Origin: a virus
Direction: 5' to 3' (one strand)
Virus record (IMG/VR): IMGVR_UViG_3300005253_000062
Coordinates: 1 to 48,300 of that record
DNA: 48,300 nt
A program made the position numbers and the translations under genes. The notes under the pieces were generated by a model, which saw only the letters and a program-made list of their open reading frames with translations, made no database searches and had not been told where the DNA came from. This document shows, piece by piece, positions 31,023-38,300 of the stretch. Position 1 is the first letter of the stretch. Each line of letters begins with the position of its first letter.

Positions 31023-31189
31023 AGCGGTTTAGAAAATACGGCTGGCCGGAAGATATTGACATAATCCCCGAATTGAGCGACGAACATCTAAAGAAGATTC
31101 GCCAATACGCCCCGCCAGTGAAAACAGCCCAGGAGCGAAAGTGCGATATGGCTCTCCTGGATGAAATGATAAGTAGGGGGTTGCTATGA
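31019..31189 (+). CDS. Hypothetical protein, 56 residues
   Basis: ATG 31019 and TGA 31187 overlap both neighbours (ATGA). MKRFRKYGWPEDIDIIPELS ... APPVKTAQERKCDMALLDEM. Charged, helical. No family recognised. Confidence 0.7.
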   Translation: MKRFRKYGWPEDIDIIPELSDEHLKKIRQYAPPVKTAQERKCDMALLDEMISRGLL

Positions 31190-31380
31190 GCGCAATAACA
31201 AACATATTCACCGACGACAGCTCACACTACTTAAACAAGGGTGAGGCGCGGCCGATGTATTCACCCAAGAAGGCTGGTTATACGTGGGGCCCCGTGACTG
31301 GCTCTGTCCGATCTGCCGCAAAGAGCATTCAGGGAGTTAATACAAGCGTTAGGCGGGCCAGCGAACGATGCGAACTCTGA
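31186..31380 (+). CDS. Last early gene, hypothetical
   Basis: 64 residues, MSAITNIFTDDSSHYLNKGE ... WGPVTGSVRSAAKSIQGVNT, basic tail ending SERCEL. The last 8 codons lie in a 32-nt repeat also present at 31795-31826, so its C-terminus may have been replaced by a duplication event. Confidence 0.65.
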   Translation: MSAITNIFTDDSSHYLNKGEARPMYSPKKAGYTWGPVTGSVRSAAKSIQGVNTSVRRASERCEL

Positions 31381-31397
31381 CCCGCCCTCTATTTGAA
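31352..31397 (+). terminator. Possible terminator of the early operon
   Basis: GGCGGG (31352-31357) pairs with CCCGCC (31381-31386), followed by CTCTATTTG. Weak T tract. It lies where the two operons converge. Confidence 0.45.
31357..31388. repeat. 32-nt direct repeat, copy 1
   Basis: Identical to 31795-31826. Downstream sequence stays similar for about 70 more bases in both copies (AGCCAG..GTA.GCGAGGGCTTG.AGGAGG), so the duplication is about 110 bases long and partly diverged. Confidence 0.9.
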
Positions 31398-31444
31398 AAG
31401 CTTATATCTAAGCCAGTGGTATGCGAGGGCTTGCAGGAGGCGTT

Positions 31445-31732
31445 TCATGCTAATCTCCATGCACTGCTAATATTCGTCCCATCTTCAATCTTTTCACGGA
31501 CAGATATAAGCGGCTGCGTGCTATGGTACAATGTTTCGCAATACTGGCAAGTAAGCAATAGGTTGCTATAATTGTCCGTTCCGCCTTTGGACTTTGGGTT
31601 TATATGGTGCAACAGTGCAAAGATGCTCCCGTAAAACTTAAAGTCCAAACTAAGGCTGCAACCACATCTTCCGCACTTGCCATCCCGCAATGCAAAAAGT
31701 ACCTTTCGGATACTTTGACGACTCTGGCTCAT
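31445..31732 (-). CDS. HNH endonuclease
   Basis: 95 residues. CGRCGC (20-25) and CQYC (62-65) form the zinc site; LLHHINPKSKGGTDNYSNLL (41-60) is the HNH core (HHI.P...GG.....NL..L). It is the compact form of HNH nuclease common as mobile genes. Its ATG overlaps the stop of a truncated barrel-gene remnant (TGATG). It lies between two 32-nt direct repeats, which suggests arrival by insertion with local duplication. Confidence 0.9.
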   Translation of the reverse strand: MSQSRQSIRKVLFALRDGKCGRCGCSLSLDFKFYGSIFALLHHINPKSKGGTDNYSNLLLTCQYCETLYHSTQPLISVREKIEDGTNISSAWRLA

Positions 31733-31830
31733 CAGAAATCCAACTTTAGCCCCATGTAAAGCTGATGATCGTCCTTGTCACCCAGCGGACTTTCGCCAGC
31801 GAACGATGCGAACTCTGACCCGCCCTAAGA
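31732..31830 (-). pseudogene. C-terminal remnant of a second barrel protein gene
   Basis: Minus strand reads GSEFASFAGESPLGDKDDHQ then LYMGLKLDF and stop. This matches the end of the protein at 32234-32770 (YRSFSGESPLGEKDEFQFYA, then GLMLAF). No start or upstream part exists, so it is a truncated paralog left beside the HNH gene. Confidence 0.75.
31795..31826. repeat. 32-nt direct repeat, copy 2
   Basis: Exact copy of 31357-31388. The two copies flank the HNH gene at 31445-31732. On the minus strand this copy encodes part of a remnant of the barrel gene. Confidence 0.9.
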
Positions 31831-31842
31831 GAATATTCTACG

Positions 31843-32100
31843 TCAGCCAGCAGTAGGCGAGGGCTTGTAGGAGGTGTTTCGTGCTGTATCCGGCTCCCAG
31901 CCTCTCTTGTTAGCTTCGTCTCTCAGGCGGCATGTAAGAATTACCTTGTTTGCCTCATCTCGACTTGAAAATTCAGCCATCATACGACAATCAGGATGGT
32001 CTCGCCAAAGGAAACGCCACTTCTTACGCTGCCAAAAGTAAGACTTACCCCACCATTGAATGCGAAACTTTAGGCCATTTGAAACGATACGGTACTTCAT
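31843..32100 (-). CDS. Hypothetical protein
   Basis: 85 residues, MKYRIVSNGLKFRIQWWGKS ... WRDHPDCRMMAEFSSRDEAN. Start has GGAG six bases upstream. The pattern K.R...NG..FR......W.......FS....A is common in small phage proteins of unknown role. Its 3' end lies in the segment duplicated near 31400-31460. Confidence 0.65.
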   Translation of the reverse strand: MKYRIVSNGLKFRIQWWGKSYFWQRKKWRFLWRDHPDCRMMAEFSSRDEANKVILTCRLRDEANKRGWEPDTARNTSYKPSPTAG

Positions 32101-32129
32101 CAGAACTCCAATCTCACCTGTGCTCCGGC

Positions 32130-32202
32130 GCTGTGATCAGCATTCGTTTTTAGCTCAATAATCCACATTTCAGTGGTCGACCATCGTTTTTGGCTCAATA
32201 AT
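32130..32202. promoter_or_regulatory. Short repeats and operator-like motif in intergenic gap
   Basis: CGTTTTTRGCTCAATAA occurs at 32144-32160 and 32185-32201. CTGTGATCAGCATTC (32130-32144) matches 14 of 15 bases at the late promoter start (14547-14561). Could be binding sites of one phage regulator. Confidence 0.4.
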
Positions 32203-32233
32203 GCAGTGCTCCTTAGCCGACGAGCGCTCGTGA

Positions 32234-32770
32234 TCAGAACGCCAACATTAGTCCAGCATAAAACTGAAACTCATCCTTTTCACCTAGCGGGCTCTCACCG
32301 GAAAACGATCTGTAGCGGCCCTCGGCCACAACCCCGGCTAGTACAGTCCCGGCGAACGGGCCATAGGAGATATTCTCCGACATTATCGACCCTGCGTAGC
32401 CGACGTACTCGCTGTCAGTGACCCACATGAGACCGTACATCCCGAACGACTCGTGATTTTCACCATGAATCCCAATGGCGTCGAACTGAGCCCCGAACTC
32501 CGTATCGTCGTTGCGCCAGCCCAGCCTTGCACTGAGTTCGGCGTCGGGGTTGTCAAGTTCGGTCGGAGTGCCGAGCAGCCAGAGAGCCATGTGCTGCGGT
32601 ACGGACTCACGAATCTCAATCACTTTGTCACTGTACTTGAGCCGAGAGGCGGGGGCTGGGGCGGCCTCAATGCCCAACAGGTCGCTAAGATAGTCCCCAA
32701 GGCCCGCGTTGGCGGGAGTCGCTACGAGCGACAACATCACTACAACTGCTACAATCAATAGCTTCTTCAT
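32234..32770 (-). CDS. Exported outer-membrane-barrel-like protein
   Basis: 178 residues from ATG 32770 with AAAGGAG upstream. Signal peptide KKLLIVAVVVMLSLVATPANA, cleavage after ANA. The rest alternates short beta strands (LSARLGWRN, GAQFDAIGIHG, FGMYGLMWVTD, YVGYAGSIMS) and ends with a C-terminal Phe (LMLAF), as outer-membrane barrels do. Phages can carry such proteins (for example Lom) to change the host surface or block other phages. A truncated paralog lies at 31732-31830. Barrel call is inferred from pattern. Confidence 0.65.
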   Translation of the reverse strand: MKKLLIVAVVVMLSLVATPANAGLGDYLSDLLGIEAAPAPASRLKYSDKVIEIRESVPQHMALWLLGTPTELDNPDAELSARLGWRNDDTEFGAQFDAIGIHGENHESFGMYGLMWVTDSEYVGYAGSIMSENISYGPFAGTVLAGVVAEGRYRSFSGESPLGEKDEFQFYAGLMLAF

Positions 32771-32783
32771 GTCTTTTTCTCCT

Positions 32784-32993
32784 TTACTTGTCGCTTTTCC
32801 AATTACGATAATGGCGGTCAACCGCTTCTTGGTCGTACTTAAACGACGTCATAGGCGTGCCACGTAATTGCATGAGTTTTATTAAAATATGTTCATACGC
32901 AGTCTCAGCTTTGCCCGTGCCATTATCCATGACTGAGCGTACAATATCAATGATTTCTTCGTCCTTGCTCCTATCAACATAAAGCGTACTCAT
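32784..32993 (-). CDS. Hypothetical protein
   Basis: 69 residues, MSTLYVDRSKDEEIIDIVRS ... ETAYEHILIKLMQLRGTP. Strong TTAAGGAG site. Helical and charged. No family recognised. Confidence 0.7.
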   Translation of the reverse strand: MSTLYVDRSKDEEIIDIVRSVMDNGTGKAETAYEHILIKLMQLRGTPMTSFKYDQEAVDRHYRNWKSDK

Positions 32994-33050
32994 GGTATTC
33001 TCCTTAACTTGTGACCTTTTTCCTGCAGTCGGGAATATGGTTAATGCTGG

Positions 33051-33239
33051 TCAACTTTGATCCTGTACCTTCTGAGTGGCCTGGCGCTGGAAGATAACAG
33101 CCAGGCCGATTACGACCCCGGCTATACCGGCTACGATCTCCGGCGGAACTCCAAAGGCCAGCAGTGGGGCGTTCACGATCATGCCAATGCCCATCCAAGT
33201 GGTCTTTTGTTTTAGTGCTTTGAAGATTTTGTCAATCAT
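33051..33239 (-). CDS. Small holin-like membrane protein
   Basis: 62 residues from ATG 33239 (AAAGGAG, ATGA overlap). MIDKIFKALKQKTTWMGIG, then two hydrophobic helices (GIGMIVNAPLLAFGV and IVAGIAGVVIGLAVIF) and a polar tail RQATQKVQDQS. Small two-helix proteins starting K.L..KT.W.GI in late regions are often annotated as holins or holin-like; no endolysin was found nearby to confirm a lysis role. Confidence 0.65.
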   Translation of the reverse strand: MIDKIFKALKQKTTWMGIGMIVNAPLLAFGVPPEIVAGIAGVVIGLAVIFQRQATQKVQDQS

Positions 33240-33451
33240 GGTTTCTCCTTTACTTTGGCGTGACTCGGATGAGTACAACCCTTACCTATACATGGACTCC
33301 ACAGCTTTGGGGGATTCGTGATCTCTCTGTGAGTCGGCGGATTCTTTATCAGGTTTCGAAAATGCTCATATTCACTGGCTGACATTTCGAGTTGCCTTTC
33401 CTGACTGATAAAAAATGTTACTCGGCCCGTTGCAGTGTCCGTCGTAATCAT
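33236..33451 (-). CDS. Hypothetical protein
   Basis: 71 residues from ATG 33451 after GGGAGGGGAAGAA. MITTDTATGRVTFFISQERQ ... EYEHFRNLIKNPPTHREI, ending with CIGKGCTHPSHAK, which has a C-x4-C-x-H pattern. No family recognised. Confidence 0.65.
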   Translation of the reverse strand: MITTDTATGRVTFFISQERQLEMSASEYEHFRNLIKNPPTHREITNPPKLWSPCIGKGCTHPSHAKVKEKP

Positions 33452-33633
33452 TTCTTCCCCTCCCACTCTCCGCACCAGTCGTCTTGCCTAACTACCGGCC
33501 ACAAATCCTCTCCTGCATCCGGCTCACCGCGCCGACACTCGCCGTAGTTCGGTGATACTTGAAGCGGGCCCGCCCTGGTGATATTGATTGACGGCTCGAA
33601 ATTGCCGCATGTTTCACATTGTTTCCGTGCCAT
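33448..33633 (-). CDS. Small zinc-binding protein
   Basis: 61 residues from ATG 33633 (AAAGGGGAAGC upstream). MARKQCETCGNFEPSINITR ... YGECRRGEPDAGEDLWPVV ... DWCGEWEGK. Layout C..C..F.......G.CRR..P......WP.V....WCGE is a frequent small phage zinc protein of unknown role. First gene after the minus promoter at 33698-33725. Confidence 0.75.
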   Translation of the reverse strand: MARKQCETCGNFEPSINITRAGPLQVSPNYGECRRGEPDAGEDLWPVVRQDDWCGEWEGKK

Positions 33634-33697
33634 GCTTCCCCTTTCAAATAGACGCCCGACTAACATTCTGTGAGATTATCAATCGTAATTAGAGATC

Positions 33698-33725
33698 ATT
33701 TTACCATCACGCGCAAACCTGTCAA
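33698..33725 (-). promoter_or_regulatory. Sigma70-type promoter, minus strand
   Basis: TTGACA (33720-33725), 16 bp, TAAAAT (33698-33703). It would transcribe the small genes from 33633 down to 31.4 kb separately from the rest of the late operon. Confidence 0.65.
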
Positions 33726-33793
33726 CCTTTATTTTCCATCATCTTCTCATCTTCCCACGCCTTGTCGAGTTCGTGAATATCCTTATTGACACA
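33722..33793 (-). pseudogene. Gene remnant left of the HNH insertion
   Basis: Open minus-strand frame without a start: CVNKDIHELDKAWEDEKMME then NKG and stop. It resembles the end of the gene at 34356-34517 (LELDIYELERAFECQKLMQE). The HNH gene and its promoter lie between them, so one gene end seems duplicated or split by the insertion. Confidence 0.5.
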
Positions 33794-33815
33794 ATGTACT
33801 ATTATCCATTATGAT
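33786..33815 (+). promoter_or_regulatory. Own promoter of the plus-strand HNH gene
   Basis: TTGACA (33786-33791), 18 bp, TATGAT (33810-33815). It points rightward within the leftward late region. Confidence 0.65.
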
Positions 33816-33817
33816 AC

Positions 33818-33849
33818 GGGCTCAGGCAGGTATGAGCCTGCCTGAGCCC
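33818..33849. repeat. 13-bp perfect inverted repeat at HNH promoter
   Basis: GGGCTCAGGCAGG and CCTGCCTGAGCCC with a 6-base loop, directly after the -10 box. Could be an operator or a terminator-like hairpin for leftward transcripts; no T tract follows on either side. Confidence 0.7.
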
Positions 33850-33879
33850 TTGACACGATTGTTTATTGGAGAAACAAGC

Positions 33880-34377
33880 ATGCCTACACCTACTATAACA
33901 AAGAGATGTTGCTCCTGCAAGACATCCAAATCGCTTGCGGCATTTCACAAGAACAAGGCCACACAGGACGGTCATCAGAATTATTGCAAGGCCTGTAAAA
34001 AAGCTCACGGCAAGGCTTATCAATCAACGGAAGCGGTCAAAAAAAACAACCGGCGACGTGCTGCTAAGTATTACTCCAGCGAAATAGGCAAAGCTTACCA
34101 CCAAGCCTACCGAACCAGCGAAAAATGTAAAGCTACCAAGCGGCGAAGCGCTGCCAAGTACGCCAAACGCAACCCCAACAAAATCAAGGCCAAAGACGCC
34201 GTGCACCATGCCGTTACCGCAGGCAAGCTCCCTCGCCCAGATACGTTGAAATGCCCATGCGACCAACCAGCCGGACTGTATCATCACCACAAGGGCTACG
34301 CTCGCAAAAACTGGTTCGACGTGATTGCTTTGTGCGTTCTTTGCCATAGGAAGGTTCACTCTTGCATAAGTTTTTGA
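33880..34377 (+). CDS. HNH / endonuclease VII-like nuclease
   Basis: 165 residues from ATG 33880, with TTGGAG upstream. N-terminal zinc ribbon CCSCKTSKSLAAFHKNK (C..C...K....F.K) and YCKACKKAHGKAYQ, a long basic helix region rich in Lys/Arg (AKYYSSEIGKAYHQAYRTSE), and a C-terminal core KCPCDQPAGLYHHHKGYARK with VIALCVLCHRKVHS. This is the layout of phage HNH/endonuclease VII-like proteins. It is the only plus-strand gene in the late half and has its own promoter, as expected of a mobile nuclease gene. Its end overlaps the convergent gene by 22 bases. Confidence 0.85.
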   Translation: MPTPTITKRCCSCKTSKSLAAFHKNKATQDGHQNYCKACKKAHGKAYQSTEAVKKNNRRRAAKYYSSEIGKAYHQAYRTSEKCKATKRRSAAKYAKRNPNKIKAKDAVHHAVTAGKLPRPDTLKCPCDQPAGLYHHHKGYARKNWFDVIALCVLCHRKVHSCISF

Positions 34378-34517
34378 CACTCGAACGCTCTTTCTAATTC
34401 ATAGATATCCAACTCCAGGTCGTGTGCCGCCGTCCAGGCCGCGCCGTTGCTCTTGCAATGCTCGTCAATGCCCTCACAAGCGTCTCTTAGCTTCTGGATA
34501 TGCTGTTCAGGGGTCAT
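34356..34517 (-). CDS. Hypothetical protein, 53 residues
   Basis: ATG 34517 overlaps the previous stop (ATGA). MTPEQHIQKLRDACEGIDEH ... AHDLELDIYELERAFECQKL. Helical and acidic. Convergent overlap with the HNH gene. A similar C-terminus remains beyond the HNH gene at 33722-33793. Confidence 0.7.
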   Translation of the reverse strand: MTPEQHIQKLRDACEGIDEHCKSNGAAWTAAHDLELDIYELERAFECQKLMQE

Positions 34518-34696
34518 TTCTTAAAATGAAAGTCCAGTAGGCGGTCCAGCTTCTGTTCGATTTACGACATCACAAAATTGTGAATGTGTCGATCCTTCTC
34601 TGTTTCCAATGGCCTAAAGACAAGACCAAGAAGATCAGCGGTGATTCGGCGACCTCCGGCATTCCAATCTTTCAGTAGATCGTCTTTCGTTATCAT
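34514..34696 (-). CDS. Small gene with in-frame TAA
   Basis: ATG 34696 with TGGAGACAAT upstream gives MITKDDLLKDWNAGGRRITA ... HIHNFVMS, then TAA (34562-34564), then IEQKLDRLLDFHFKK and TGA. The distal TGA overlaps the next ATG exactly (ATGA), which is strong evidence that the distal part belongs to the gene. One C-to-T change (CAA to TAA) would explain it. Total 60 codons. Confidence 0.6.
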
Positions 34697-34706
34697 ATTG
34701 TCTCCA

Positions 34707-34868
34707 TTATCTACAACCATGACAACTTGAACATTGTCTGCAAACCACACAGTTACCAGAAACCTCGATGATGTCCCGGGGAAAGCTCATTTTCTTTACC
34801 TTCCTGATAACGGGCTTCTCGTATCTTTTACTCTGGCACACAACTACTGCTTCTATTACCGCTTTCAT
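34707..34868 (-). CDS. Small cysteine-rich protein, 53 residues
   Basis: ATG 34868 overlaps the previous stop as TAATG. MKAVIEAVVVCQSKRYEKPV ... and a tail CVVCRQCSSCHGCR with five cysteines in C-x2-C spacing. Could bind zinc. Its TAATGGAG end provides the ribosome site of the next gene. Confidence 0.7.
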   Translation of the reverse strand: MKAVIEAVVVCQSKRYEKPVIRKVKKMSFPRDIIEVSGNCVVCRQCSSCHGCR

Positions 34869-35089
34869 TATGCCGCCCCCGTCAATTGCGCAGCCGGACT
34901 GGTCTCGGCTTTCATCAGTTCGACCGCCTGCGCAAGTTGTTTATCCTATAACGCCCTATTCACTTCTTTTTGGAGTAAGTCAATAGTATCCAATATGTTG
35001 ATATGCTGGATTGTTCCCTCTATCCTAGCCTCATCCACCAGCTTGTCAATAAGAAAATAGATTTGCTCGAATTTTTCATCACTGGTCAT
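34868..35089 (-). CDS. Small gene with in-frame TAG
   Basis: ATG 35089 overlaps the previous stop (ATGA). MTSDEKFEQIYFLIDKLVDE ... DLLQKEVNRAL, then TAG (34946-34948), then DKQLAQAVELMKAETSPAAQ and LTGAA ending in TAA that overlaps the next ATG (TAATG). The helical pattern continues across the TAG, and CAG to TAG would explain it. 73 codons in total. Either read-through, decay, or an error. Confidence 0.6.
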
Positions 35090-35328
35090 TTCTCTACGAC
35101 ACTGCGAATTGCCTCAATAGAATCAGCCATTGTGTTGACCTTCTCTTCGAACTTGATCCGGTGTTCGGTGTTCTGCTTGACGTCAGGCTGCATAGTTTTG
35201 ATATCGTCTGCATTGTCGCCTGCGAGATGGCCGATGTTTGTAAAGGCGACGATGACGCCCGCACCAACGATGAGTAAAGTAGTCACAATGCCGATAATCT
35301 TCAACAAGTTGCCGTTTCGCTCTGACAT
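35086..35328 (-). CDS. Membrane-anchored coiled-coil protein (spanin-like plan)
   Basis: 80 residues. MSERNGNLLKIIGIVTTLLI through VGAGVIVAF is one N-terminal transmembrane helix; the rest (TEHRIKFEEKVNTMADSIEA) is an extracytoplasmic helix. This is an i-spanin or hemolysin-accessory-like plan and the position after the tail fibre suits a lysis role, but no partner or endolysin was recognised. Confidence 0.65.
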   Translation of the reverse strand: MSERNGNLLKIIGIVTTLLIVGAGVIVAFTNIGHLAGDNADDIKTMQPDVKQNTEHRIKFEEKVNTMADSIEAIRSVVEK

Positions 35329-35341
35329 TTACTTCACTCTC

Positions 35342-38300
35342 CTAATCTCCTATTCTAGCTAACTCGAAACTAAAGGCTGCGACTGTCAGATTTGTAGTTC
35401 CAGACACATTTGCAACATACACGGACATGACGTCGCTGGCGGCCAAAATATGGATTCCCGTTGCAGATAAGGCCCCCAAATCCGCCCCCCTTACCATTCT
35501 ATGAACCACCATATTTCCGGGATATAATATAGTGACATCACCTGTAGGACTACCCTCGTTATAATCTCCATTGCCAGTCGTGGCTCCACCAGCTAAATCA
35601 ACTATTTGAAATGTATCATCAGCTTTGCTATCGACAATAAAGGAACCGTTCGCTGCGGTATTTCCCACAACACCCACTATCTCGACCATATCTCCATTTT
35701 CCAGGCCATGCGCAACACTGGTTATGACGATAGGCGTCACTGTGTCGTCCGTGACGTTGGTTATATCTTTAGGCGTAGCCAACGTAATTCCAAGTGTAAA
35801 GATCATCTCCTTATCCGCACCACCAGTTGCAGTTGCACTGCCGTGGTATGAGATTTGATATTCTCCGACACCGAGAGCGGAGAGCGTAATATTGTTGTTG
35901 GCACTGCTTCCAACTGCGTTCAACAAGTCATCAGAGTGTCCGACAACGGTAAAAGAGTCTATTATTGCAAAGGCGTTTTGTGTTGATATTGTAACTTCTA
36001 CTGTGCTTGAACCGTGATACCAAATATTCGAGAAGGAATCGCCATGTAGAAGATGCTCCGTACCCGCCCCATCCTGGAACCAAAGAGTGTTCGTGTTCTT
36101 TGTGTATATAGCGCCATTGTTGGCAATTGCCGTTGGGGTGGTTGTCTCGCTCATTGAGAAAACACCTAGCTCGGCTATGACTCTCGCGGCTGAATCAATC
36201 GTAAGAGCATCGACAGCCCCCGCCCCGGTATTGACTCCGAGAACCATCTTGGCGAGTTGATCGTTGACCCCGGCCCCATCGTGAGACATTGTGATTGTGC
36301 CCGACTCTGTTTCAGTCCCCGCTCCATCCTCTCGCTTGCCCCGGAGTATCCAGGCTCCGCTGTTATCTGCATCGGATTCAGTATTAACGTGGCCTGTTAT
36401 TGTGGGGGCAGCGTGGGTTATTTCCAGAGCAGTTTCAGGCGCCCCTTCATAAAAACCAGCCGTGGACGTTTCGCTAATGTGCAGTAGTGTAGTTCCGGTG
36501 TCATGTCTAACTCTAAAATACCGATCAGACTGATTATTATCAACGTCTATAAGGATCGATAAGCGAGAATTACTACTTACTAAACCATCTCCTCCTTGGA
36601 ATTGTACCTGCGATGATGCCCCCGTAAGGAATATATCGTCGCCGACGTGCAAATCCTGATCTGTTTTGATGTCTCCCACAACATCAACAGCCTCGGCGGG
36701 GTTAGCTTTATTTACCCCAATTCTTTTGTTAGTTGAATCGAAGGTCACAAAATTCGTGCCATCGGCTTGATCCCATTGAAACGCAGTTATAGAATCAGCT
36801 GCTGGTTGAAATATAGTCGTCCCGGCCGTAGAGATCGTCCCAGCGGGCCACTTCTGAATTGCAGTTGCGAACGTGCCGGTAAAGTCGAGGCCGATTGCAG
36901 TCGTGCCGTTGAGAACTGCATTTGGGGCTGTTACTGAACCAGTAAACGTTGCATCTCCAGCAGCATCAATAGTCATCCTGGTCGCGTTATTTGTGGAAAA
37001 GTGCATTGCTGCATTTTGGCGGTTTATAAAACCAATGTCATTATGCGAACTTGCTGATGTACTTCCTAAATACCAAAGCTGTGTATTTGTATCAAAGGCA
37101 TTATGCCCTGTAATAACTGCACTATAAAATTCATCAGTAACTGAGCCAGTAACTTGAAACTGGCCACCCTGCCACCCGCCGACCACTCCCGGCTTAATAC
37201 CTTTAACTTCTAATGGAGCGTTTGGAGCAGTTGCCCCTGTCCCAAAGCCAGCTTTGCCATCCTGTAATATTGTTAATTTAGGAGTTCCCAGTATTGAGCC
37301 TGTTGAAATTACAAATTCATCATTTGAGGCATCGTTTCCAAAAGTCCATTTACTACTTGAGCCGTTTCTTATTCTTATTGTTGCATCTGAAGTTGCTAAT
37401 GATTGCAGAAGCAGTTGTGCCTCACCGCCTGAATTTATAATATGAAAATCTGCTTCTGGACTGTCAGTCCCAATCCCAACCCTCTCATTCGTAGTGTCAA
37501 TATTAAGGATAGGCGTGCCACCATCCTGATCCAACCATTGATAAGCAGTAGTAGAATCCGCAAGGGTCTGGAAGATAGTGGTTCCCGTGGTTTGAATCGT
37601 CCCAGCGGGCCACTTCTGAATATTGGTGTACGTCCCGCCGCTCATATCGAGACCAGTAGTAGCGGTCCCACTAAAGATAATACCGCCACTGGGGAATGTT
37701 ACTGAGTCAACAACTTCTGCCGTCCGTTCGACCACCATTATCTGTCCGGCAGCGTCAATCGCATCATTCAAACACCTAATTTGAAATTGAGTACCAGTAT
37801 TAAAGAACCCTACGTATTTTTCATCAACCGGCCCGCCGGAATCGTACAAAAAGAATTCCGGATTCACACCACCCAATGAAATATAAGGCCCGGCTACTAC
37901 AGACTCTAATTCCGCCGCCGCCGTCCCAACTCTAAACTTCGGGGCGGTGTTAATCAGTTCGTTTGTAGTGTCTATTTCTAGGATATTCGCACCGCCGTCA
38001 GCGTCCGTCCAGTAATGCCCGGTTATAGAATCGGTCGCCGACTGCCATAGAATATCGCCGTCGGCATTATTGAATACGAGAGTGTTGTTCAGGGTTCCAC
38101 CGGGGCCAGATGGTCCGTACTTCGTTATTGAAAAACCCGTTTGGGTTCCGGTATTCAGTAGGATACTCGTAGACGAACCTGCGTCGCGTGAAAGATTTAT
38201 AATATCCAACCCCACATCGCCGGACGCCTGTGTGCGAGTAATAGTAAGATCGGGTGTGAAAGTAATAGCACTGGAAGTCGCTACGAGAGAATCCGTAACC

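Noticed and set aside
11176-35089. Genome-wide reassignment of TAG or TAA to Gln
   Set aside because: TAG and TAA end many clear genes (for example TAG at 29556, 27521 and 35342, TAA for the capsid gene), and long genes such as portal and capsid have no in-frame stops. At most there is local read-through.
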